From the IMG/VR virus record IMGVR_UViG_3300046744_000381, positions 1-64,000 of that record: DNA of 64,000 bases; one strand, 5' to 3'. The translations under genes were made by a program, and so were the position numbers. Numbering within the stretch: position 1 is the stretch's first letter; each line of letters opens with the position of its first letter. Below are positions 57,797-64,000 of this stretch, in pieces. Origin of the DNA: a virus. The notes beneath the pieces are model-generated. The model was not told the origin of the DNA. It did not search any database and saw nothing but the letters and a program-made list of their open reading frames with translations.

Positions 57797-58878
57797 TTAT
57801 TATTTCCATAATCTAGCCAAGGATTAAAATTATAGGCTTTTTCTATAGGAGGATCATCTGGATGAACCAATACATAAACACTAGGATTTTCATCTACTAT
57901 CCAGCCTCCGTGTTTTTTTACATAATACTGTACTAACAAACTATAACTTCCGTCAGTTAAATCTGTGTTTGATTTATAAGAATTACTACTAAATTTAATC
58001 TTGTTGCCGTACCGTAAAATATGCACCGCCATATTTTCGGCTTGCTTTTCTCTTGCTAGTGCTATGCCACCAAATAAATCATAACCTAAATTTAAATCTT
58101 CAGATAATTTACGCAATGCTATATTATCTCTCGGATGACAAGGACCACCGTCTCCCATACCGGCCTTCATATAAGCATTACTCATAATTCTTTTAGTGCT
58201 GTTTGCTAGTGCATCTGTTACTACATCCACATTAATGTTTCCTTTTTTTACAGCCACATCCTGTATCATATTAACAATACCGAGTTTTGTGCTTATAAAG
58301 GTGTTATAAAATACTTTAATACATTCGCATTCGTCCCAAGTACCGGTAACTATACTACAATCGTTTTCTGTAATACTTTGGTAGAATTCTTCAAGCAACA
58401 CATCCGGCTCGCCATTTTCTGTGCCAATCATAATCATTTCTGGATTCAACATATCATTTGCGACTGTTCCCATAGCAATTAAATAAGGATTATAACTTAA
58501 ATTGGTATTTGTTACTAAAGGTGAAATTTGTTCACGCATAACACCAGGAAGCACTGTACTAATAACAACTAATCTTTGATTACGATTCATATGTTTATTG
58601 CATTCAATTACTGCTTCTTTAAGTTGAGTGTAATCAAAATCTTTTGCTGGCAGATGTGTAATAGGCAGACTGCCGTCATATTCGGATTGATGAGGTGTAG
58701 CAACTGAAATAAAAACTATTTCTGCGCCGGAAACAGCTCCTTGTATATTAGGCCATAGCGTTATATGCTTGCTATGTTTTTTTATTTTATCGTATCCGTT
58801 AATACAATGACCTTTTTGAGCTGCTGCTTCTGCGCAAGGCATTCCTAACTTTCCTAATCCTATAAAACTAACGTTCAT
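57793..58878 (-). CDS. UDP-glucose/GDP-mannose dehydrogenase family protein
   Basis: 361 residues. The Rossmann GLGKLGMP motif is at 7-14 and the catalytic Cys247 lies in GDGGPCHPRDNIAL. VFYNTFISTKLGIVNMI fits the central helical domain. The C-terminal third exists but is short. It probably oxidises a nucleotide sugar to the acid, supplying an acidic or modified sugar to the glycosyltransferase at 58878. One-base overlap couples them. It is not closely alike to the protein at 6870. Confidence 0.82.
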   Translation of the reverse strand: MNVSFIGLGKLGMPCAEAAAQKGHCINGYDKIKKHSKHITLWPNIQGAVSGAEIVFISVATPHQSEYDGSLPITHLPAKDFDYTQLKEAVIECNKHMNRNQRLVVISTVLPGVMREQISPLVTNTNLSYNPYLIAMGTVANDMLNPEMIMIGTENGEPDVLLEEFYQSITENDCSIVTGTWDECECIKVFYNTFISTKLGIVNMIQDVAVKKGNINVDVVTDALANSTKRIMSNAYMKAGMGDGGPCHPRDNIALRKLSEDLNLGYDLFGGIALAREKQAENMAVHILRYGNKIKFSSNSYKSNTDLTDGSYSLLVQYYVKKHGGWIVDENPSVYVLVHPDDPPIEKAYNFNPWLDYGNNK

Positions 58879-59957
58879 TAAACTGCTCCATTGGTAATTA
58901 AATTAAAATTATCGTACGTGGCATTTTTATTGTAAAGAACATTATATAACTCGAAATTATGTTTTACACGTTCAGCCATTTGATTTCTAATTTTAATTAA
59001 ATGTTTTTCGTCGTATGTAGAAAATCTTTTTAAATTATCAACTATAATTTGTATCCTTGTTTGTAACGGCAAATCAAAATCATACGACTCGTCAATCCAA
59101 GGAGCAAATGTATAGTAACCTAAATCTCGCATCCTATCCAGTGTTCCAGGGCATCCTAAATTGATAAAGGGCATTCCTATTGCAGGAGCTTTAAAAGATT
59201 TTTCTGTAAGAAACATTTTATTATTATCAACCCAAGTTTCTGTATTTAGAAATAAAAAACTATATTTGCATTGTTTTGGAAATTTATAAACAGGATTCAC
59301 ATTTTTTAGATCCGGTTCATCTAAAATGTCGAATTTAAAATTTTTAAAATTTGTTTCAGGATGTTGTTCATAATATTGATACATTTGTTCATAAGCATCA
59401 GCAAAAGTAGTATATCCATATTTTGCTAGATTGTTTTCAAAAATCTTTTCTATAAGTGATGCTCTATGATATCTATAGGCTCTATTTAAATTCATATATA
59501 TTTTTTTTGGTTTATACTTTACTACATTTTTTACTGGCTCTAAAAATTTATAAAATATAGGATTAGTAATATGAATTATGTTCGGGTCGTTTGTTTTACA
59601 TTTTTCTGGGGAAACAATATAAATTTTTGATTGAATAAATTTGCTTATGCGTTTTACAGTTTCAATTAATGTTTTATTTGATTCTAGTAAATCGCATATT
59701 ACAATTTTATTTTTTTCTTTCTCTAAAAAATCTTTATGTCTATTTAAAAATCCAATGATTTCAAATTCCCATTTATCAATGTATATCTGGTCTTCGCTGT
59801 TTATATAAAAAATAGGAATAATTTTTGGATAATCATCATCACGTTTTGTATAAACGATTTCTGTATTAGCTTCCTTCAAGTAATCATCTGTAAAATCTAG
59901 TTGAGCATATCTTGTTTGGTCTTCGTCAAACAATAAAATAATATTTTTATCTTTCAT
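58878..59957 (-). CDS. Glycosyltransferase-like protein (GT10-like C-terminus)
   Basis: 359 residues. The C-terminal FLTEKSFKAPAIGMPFINLG, followed by CPGTLDRMRDLGY, resembles the donor-site TEK...P motif also seen at 32156. The N-terminal half is Tyr/Asp-rich and unlike known families. A glycosyltransferase is likely, with the nucleotide-sugar dehydrogenase next door. It overlaps the small gene upstream by 11 bases. Confidence 0.6.
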   Translation of the reverse strand: MKDKNIILLFDEDQTRYAQLDFTDDYLKEANTEIVYTKRDDDYPKIIPIFYINSEDQIYIDKWEFEIIGFLNRHKDFLEKEKNKIVICDLLESNKTLIETVKRISKFIQSKIYIVSPEKCKTNDPNIIHITNPIFYKFLEPVKNVVKYKPKKIYMNLNRAYRYHRASLIEKIFENNLAKYGYTTFADAYEQMYQYYEQHPETNFKNFKFDILDEPDLKNVNPVYKFPKQCKYSFLFLNTETWVDNNKMFLTEKSFKAPAIGMPFINLGCPGTLDRMRDLGYYTFAPWIDESYDFDLPLQTRIQIIVDNLKRFSTYDEKHLIKIRNQMAERVKHNFELYNVLYNKNATYDNFNLITNGAV

Positions 59958-60171
59958 AAATTAATTTTATATCCTTACCGGGGCCAACTTTACTTGGTAA
60001 ATCTCCATATTGTTCAATATACCATTCTATTACAGCTATGTACCATTTTTGACTATTGTGATGCGCTTTTTTATTAAACTGCCAAATATTATCATTTGTT
60101 GCTTGCATAGTACTCAAAGCTCTAGCACTTTCTTTCTGCATTTCTCTTAATGTCAAATTACTTAAATCCAA
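59947..60171 (-). CDS. Small hypothetical protein (TTG start)
   Basis: 74 residues. TLREMQKESARALSTMQATND is a conserved-looking helix, and KWYIAVIEWYIEQYGDLPSK follows. I recall the pattern from cyanophages, unannotated. The start is TTG at 60171; the in-frame ATG at 60141 is an alternative. It lies between glycosyltransferase-like genes and overlaps both neighbours by 11-14 bases. Confidence 0.6.
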   Translation of the reverse strand: MDLSNLTLREMQKESARALSTMQATNDNIWQFNKKAHHNSQKWYIAVIEWYIEQYGDLPSKVGPGKDIKLIYER

Positions 60172-61204
60172 TTTTCATAAACCTTTTGTACTTTGGCAAT
60201 TCTAATTCGCCTTCATATAACACAGTTGTCATTGGTAACTTATCACTAAACTCTTTTAAATCCTTGCTGCAATTGACGTGTTCTTCAATCTCAAAATAAT
60301 CGTTTCCTTGTACAACAATTAATTTGCCATCTGGTATTCTATTGTACCATTCTGTAAAATTATGTATATGTTCGGAACTTGTATTGATTATAGTATCCGG
60401 CGTGTCCCATAATAATTCTTCTTCACCGTTTGATTTATAAACACGATAAACGTGATCGTCATTGAAGTTTATATCGTGTATATCTTGAACACTTGCTTTA
60501 AATTTCCAATCATCCACTACCCATTTTTTATTAAATATTTCTGCAATAGTAGGACAACTATTATCAACATCAAAACTTCTAATTTTTATAACATCTAAAT
60601 TGTTTTCAAACATCATTGTTGCAAGTGTTCCATACCAGCCTGCACACAAAAAAACTGTTCCTAAACTCATACTTGTTTTTTTAAGTTCGTCTATTAACCA
60701 TAACTTACTTTCAAGTTGTCCTCTACTAAAGCAATCTTCGTCAAACTTAATTTCTTTTTCCAGCAATGTTTTAAAAGCATATACAAACTGACTATTAGTA
60801 TAGTGTTCTAATAATCTCCATAAATCATAATAGTTGTCATTTAACACTAATCCTTTTAAATCTTTGCTTTTTAAAATCCTAAATATACTGTGTATATTTT
60901 TGTCAAGTACAGCTTTACGTAAATCTTCAGTGCCAGGTAATAATCTAAATAAGCTATGCAAGTTTTCTTCAAGTACCGCTTTACGTAAATCTTCAGTTTC
61001 TCCAATTATGCGTTTATTATCAATTACACGAAATATACTATGCCAATTTTCTTCCATTACAGCTTTGCGCAAATCTTCATTACAATCCGATAATTTAAAT
61101 ATGCTTGTTAAATCTTGATCAATATATGCTCTGCGGAGATCTGAAAGACGCTCATCGTGTTTGTACAATAGCTCAAATCTGTCTAGTAACTTATAAATTT
61201 CCAT
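60158..61204 (-). CDS. Repeat-containing protein with methyltransferase-like C-terminus
   Basis: 348 residues. Residues about 20-135 contain five repeats of the form (E/S)DLR(K/R)AVxxxNxHS(I/L)FRxL, each 22-28 residues long. These are probably helical hairpins forming a solenoid-like domain. The C-terminal half (SLGTVFLCAGWYGTLATMMF, then VIKIRSFDVDNSCPTIAEIF) has a Rossmann-like glycine loop and acidic strand that suggest SAM binding, but the methyltransferase motifs are weak. The protein is in the operon with glycosyltransferases. I recall similar proteins in cyanophages without function. Confidence 0.6.
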   Translation of the reverse strand: MEIYKLLDRFELLYKHDERLSDLRRAYIDQDLTSIFKLSDCNEDLRKAVMEENWHSIFRVIDNKRIIGETEDLRKAVLEENLHSLFRLLPGTEDLRKAVLDKNIHSIFRILKSKDLKGLVLNDNYYDLWRLLEHYTNSQFVYAFKTLLEKEIKFDEDCFSRGQLESKLWLIDELKKTSMSLGTVFLCAGWYGTLATMMFENNLDVIKIRSFDVDNSCPTIAEIFNKKWVVDDWKFKASVQDIHDINFNDDHVYRVYKSNGEEELLWDTPDTIINTSSEHIHNFTEWYNRIPDGKLIVVQGNDYFEIEEHVNCSKDLKEFSDKLPMTTVLYEGELELPKYKRFMKIGFK

Positions 61205-62831
61205 TAAACTTTTCTCTTAACCAGTCAAAGTCGTTTATCATTTTCAGTAATTCAATATTTCCTTTGTTAGCACTTCCGTACATTGTACCTTCTTTTGCAC
61301 CTTTTATTGCAAAATCTCCAAATGGTTTATCACGCCCAATTGATGACCAAATTTTAAGACGTCTATCAGTTTCAACATCTTTTTGTCTATCAATTACTTT
61401 ACTACTTAGCTTACAACATTCTCTAAAGGCACTTTTCCAAGTTTCGAATTCTCCTGTATTAAACGCAGTAATATTAGATACTTGTTGTATTGCTCTAAAT
61501 TTAGAACTAATGCTTGTTGTCATATCTGGCTTACTAGTATCCATATCAATTGTTGCTTGCCTTGGGAATAATTTTACTCCGCCGTATCCATACACTAGCC
61601 CGTTAATGGGATTTCTACTACGCCAAACGTGAACGTGATCCCATTGCCAAACAGGAACTTGATAATTAAAATCAAAATCTTCAATTATATTAGCATCACC
61701 GTCTACGATATAAAACATTGATGTTGTACACTGCTTTGCAGCTTCTATGTGTGCTTGGTGTATGCCTTTGACACCGTGTACACGCTTTGCATTAGGAACC
61801 TTTTCTTTGAGAAGACTATAATTTTCATCAGCATTTGGTTCTTGATAACTTATGAATACAACGTCATACGGCTTAGGATTACTAATTACTTTATTATGTT
61901 CTTTTTTATTTGCTATGAACATAAATTGCCATTCTCTTTGACTAATTTTACAATGTTTACTACATAATACAACACCGTCGTGATATTCACCATTAAGATA
62001 TACGTGATTAATTTTCCTATCATATTCATTATCAAATGTAAAATATTCATCAAAAGTATAATCATCAACTAATTCAATATGGGCAGGAACTACATAAAAC
62101 AGTTCTGTTTCTGATTTTTCTAATGCTTGTAAATAATCTTCATAACTGTCAACAAAATAAATTTCATATTTTGCAGGACCTGAACCTGTTTGGCTCCATT
62201 CTTTACGTGCTACAGGAAATCTGTAATCAACTTCTTTTTTTGTTAAAGGCCGATTTTTACTACATAAAAATAAACCATTATATAATTTTTTGTCGTTTAC
62301 TTGATGCACAAATGCGTGATTCTGTTGTCGTAAATCTGACTTATGATGTGTTATGTAAAAGTCTTTAACTAGATTAGTGGCTTGTATATTTTTACTACTC
62401 ATCCAAAACATTTGTGTTTTAGACTTTTCTAATGCAACACTATATTCTTCATAACTATCTATTTCAAAATAATCAAATGACTTTGGTGTACTTGCAGTAA
62501 TTTCAACAAATTTTTTATTAATAAAAAATCTATAATCAATTTCTTTTTGTGAAATTTTTGATGTTTTTGGTACAAGACTTATGCCATCGTAATCATCGCC
62601 GTTTAAAAACATATGCACATATTTTTGACTCCATTCGTCAGGTTCATAATCAAAATGAAAGTCATCATTTATAACCAAGTCAGGATACACTATCCAAAAG
62701 AAGTTAGTAATACAACTTGCCTGTGCTTGTTCTATTGTTTCAGCACATTTAAGGGTCGGTATCTTAGATTTTAGAGCTTTTAACTCAGCTTGATACAAAT
62801 TTTTGTTTGCAATTAGATAAACATCGTACAT
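61191..62831 (-). CDS. Multi-module GT-A-like protein
   Basis: 546 residues with three tandem modules in the first 370, each with a VHxFLNG or NHVYLNG block, then SKxxK(I/L)SQ(K/R)E or LTKKEVDYRF, and a DSYE(E/D)Y...ALEKS segment. The last 200 residues contain YIVDGDANI, a likely DxD metal site of a GT-A glycosyltransferase, and the conserved TTSISSKFRAIQQVS and GRDKPFG. Cyanophage homologs are unannotated from memory. It is the first gene of a seven-gene operon. The promoter is at 62838, the ATG six bases after its -10 box. Confidence 0.65.
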   Translation of the reverse strand: MYDVYLIANKNLYQAELKALKSKIPTLKCAETIEQAQASCITNFFWIVYPDLVINDDFHFDYEPDEWSQKYVHMFLNGDDYDGISLVPKTSKISQKEIDYRFFINKKFVEITASTPKSFDYFEIDSYEEYSVALEKSKTQMFWMSSKNIQATNLVKDFYITHHKSDLRQQNHAFVHQVNDKKLYNGLFLCSKNRPLTKKEVDYRFPVARKEWSQTGSGPAKYEIYFVDSYEDYLQALEKSETELFYVVPAHIELVDDYTFDEYFTFDNEYDRKINHVYLNGEYHDGVVLCSKHCKISQREWQFMFIANKKEHNKVISNPKPYDVVFISYQEPNADENYSLLKEKVPNAKRVHGVKGIHQAHIEAAKQCTTSMFYIVDGDANIIEDFDFNYQVPVWQWDHVHVWRSRNPINGLVYGYGGVKLFPRQATIDMDTSKPDMTTSISSKFRAIQQVSNITAFNTGEFETWKSAFRECCKLSSKVIDRQKDVETDRRLKIWSSIGRDKPFGDFAIKGAKEGTMYGSANKGNIELLKMINDFDWLREKFNGNL

Positions 62832-62837
62832 ACATTA

Positions 62838-62866
62838 ATTATACTAAGAAAAACTAATCTTGTCAA
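62838..62866 (-). promoter_or_regulatory. Consensus promoter of the 62831 operon
   Basis: TTGACA (62866 to 62861) and TATAAT (62843 to 62838) on the minus strand, 17-base spacer. The ATG at 62831 follows after six bases, so the mRNA is leaderless or nearly so. Confidence 0.85.
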
Positions 62867-62873
62867 CATTAGA

Positions 62874-62880
62874 ATAAATA
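62874..62880 (+). promoter_or_regulatory. Late-type box for the second fibre-like gene
   Basis: ATAAATA at 62874-62880 in the gap before the ATG at 62898, with TAGGAG in between. It is in the same arrangement as the fibre gene at 25526. Confidence 0.65.
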
Positions 62881-62897
62881 CATTGTAGGAGAAAAGT

Positions 62898-64000
62898 ATG
62901 ACTGATTTTATACCCGGAGATTCGTATCGAATTGATATTGTAGGTGCTGATAGCACATTAATTATTGATAGCTGGCTAAGCCAAATTAAAGCAAATGTTG
63001 TTAACAGAGATGGCGTTATTCAAGTTGATACAACATTTGGTAAGCTATACGGTCCTATGGTAGGAAATGTTGAGAATGAAGAAGGTGATGTACTAGTAAA
63101 TGCTAGTAGTCGTACAGTTCATATGGATGTTGTCGGTAATTTAAAAGATTCTAACAATAACGTTGTAGTAGATGTACAACGGAGTTTGTTAAAAGGAAAT
63201 TTTGAAGGTAATTTAGTTAACACTAACGGCGATATGATTTACGATGCGTCAACAAATACGTTGGTTGTAGATAGAATAGTAGGAGATTTATATGGAACTC
63301 ATCACGGAGAAGTTGAGTTAGTAGGATCTATTAGCGGAACAGTTAATGGCAATCTAATCGGATCAAGTAATGGTACACACTCGGGCGAAGTAATGGGTAA
63401 TGTAACAGGTGATCTACGTGGTGATGTAGTTGACGGCGAAGGCAACATTATGCTTAATGGCTCCAACGGTACTTTAAATGGAAATTTAAAAGGTGGTATA
63501 TTAACTCCAGACACAGATGAACACGTATTAACGTGGAATTCTACACTAAGACATCACGTTATTAGAGCAGGATTAGAACATCCTGATTCGCACAAATCTG
63601 TTTTAAAATTAGGCAATACTGACAGAGAAACTATGTATACAGGAAACATAAATTGGTATGATGATTCTCCTGTACTTACATTGCTAGATTATGATGGTAC
63701 AGATAAACCAAGTATACTTGCAGAATTTAATGGTTGTGTAATGGGCCAAGTAATTGATGAAAATAGAGCACCAGTGCTGACTGTAAATGAAGGACAAGTT
63801 AGACTCGAAGGCGGTTCGACAGGTGAAATCAATATTGGTTACAACAGCACAGAAACAATACAAGTATATGCTGACAATATAAGTTATAAACTTCAATCAA
63901 ACCCGGTTAACACTTCTAATTTAGGACAAGTAAATTATTTTGCTTTCAACGGTGACCACGAAAATATGCTTCCACTTAATCCTGGAGATCATTTGATGGT
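62898..64000 (+). CDS. Fibre-like structural protein, 3'-truncated by window
   Basis: The frame is open from the ATG at 62898 to the last base (367 residues visible), so the C-terminus is outside the window. It begins MTDFIPGDSYRI. The middle is a run of short G-N/D-rich repeats (GNVTGDLRGDVV, GTVNGNLIGSSNG), typical of beta-helical fibres, and GFN-like NNVVVDVQR segments. It has no N-terminal Mtd-like domain. It is probably a virion fibre or baseplate spike, transcribed late from the box at 62874. Confidence 0.78.
   Translation, partial: MTDFIPGDSYRIDIVGADSTLIIDSWLSQIKANVVNRDGVIQVDTTFGKLYGPMVGNVENEEGDVLVNASSRTVHMDVVGNLKDSNNNVVVDVQRSLLKGNFEGNLVNTNGDMIYDASTNTLVVDRIVGDLYGTHHGEVELVGSISGTVNGNLIGSSNGTHSGEVMGNVTGDLRGDVVDGEGNIMLNGSNGTLNGNLKGGILTPDTDEHVLTWNSTLRHHVIRAGLEHPDSHKSVLKLGNTDRETMYTGNINWYDDSPVLTLLDYDGTDKPSILAEFNGCVMGQVIDENRAPVLTVNEGQVRLEGGSTGEINIGYNSTETIQVYADNISYKLQSNPVNTSNLGQVNYFAFNGDHENMLPLNPGDHLM

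Noticed and set aside
29574-62831. RiPP precursor peptide for the radical SAM enzymes
   Set aside because: No short gene with leader-like and core-like parts was found; gaps between genes are only a few bases. A longer protein substrate is still possible.
1-64000. tRNA genes, CRISPR arrays, insertion sequences, integrase
   Set aside because: No cloverleaf-like segments, repeat-spacer arrays, transposases or integrase motifs were seen on reading; a dedicated tRNA scan was not possible.

Overview
The window is AT-rich, almost gap-free viral DNA. It carries core genes of a T4-type marine myovirus: a family B DNA polymerase (gp43), a DsbA-type late transcription factor, a probable gp45-like sliding clamp, an RNase H-type 5'-3' exonuclease, a MoxR ATPase/VWA-peptidase pair, tail-fibre-like proteins, and T4 late-type promoter boxes (ATAAATA variants). 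Many of the small conserved genes resemble those of cyanophages and pelagimyophages. No photosynthesis gene is visible, so I cannot choose between a cyanobacterial and a SAR11-type host. This placement rests on reading motifs, not on a database search.

Layout. (1) 1-25.5 kb, all plus strand: replication, nucleotide and nucleotide-sugar genes. A sugar module (cupin, cytidylyltransferase, eukaryotic-type phosphomannomutase, nucleotide-sugar dehydrogenase, glycosyltransferase, epimerase) is interleaved with a 7-deazaguanine module (DpdA transglycosylase, QueD-like, FolE, QueE). An MBD4-like DNA glycosylase, a flap exonuclease, an Smr protein and many small conserved proteins follow. (2) 25.5-29.5 kb: a tail-fibre-like protein and a subtilisin-like protease fused to a cupredoxin domain. 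(3) 29.5-62.8 kb: an accessory island, mostly minus strand. (4) 62.9 kb to the end: a second fibre-like structural gene that runs off the window.

The island is the striking part. It encodes nine radical SAM proteins (besides QueE), about nine 2-oxoglutarate/Fe(II) oxygenase-like proteins, two paralogous nitroreductases, three small SDR-like proteins, two miniature PLP aminotransferase-like proteins, a SET-domain protein and a QueC-like PP-loop ATPase. It also has two SGNH-like proteins, a sulfotransferase-like protein, a fatty-acid desaturase, a nucleotidyltransferase, a nucleotide-sugar dehydrogenase and several glycosyltransferase-like proteins. Genes overlap by a few bases in long operons, as expected for a coordinated pathway. 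The substrate is not visible: I found no RiPP-type precursor. Plausible targets are a glycan or lipid on the host surface, a phage structural protein, or a small molecule.

Regulation is unusually readable. Strong promoters of the form TTGACA-N17-TATAAT, many with a TG extension, precede both core and cargo genes. At three cargo genes (desaturase, acetyltransferase, first radical SAM gene) the start codon begins exactly five bases after the -10 box, and at a fourth six bases after it, which predicts leaderless mRNAs. A perfect 20-bp palindrome lies between the promoter and the start of the small winged-helix gene near 20.65 kb. No stretch longer than about 120 bases lacks a gene. I saw no tRNA, rRNA, CRISPR array or insertion sequence.
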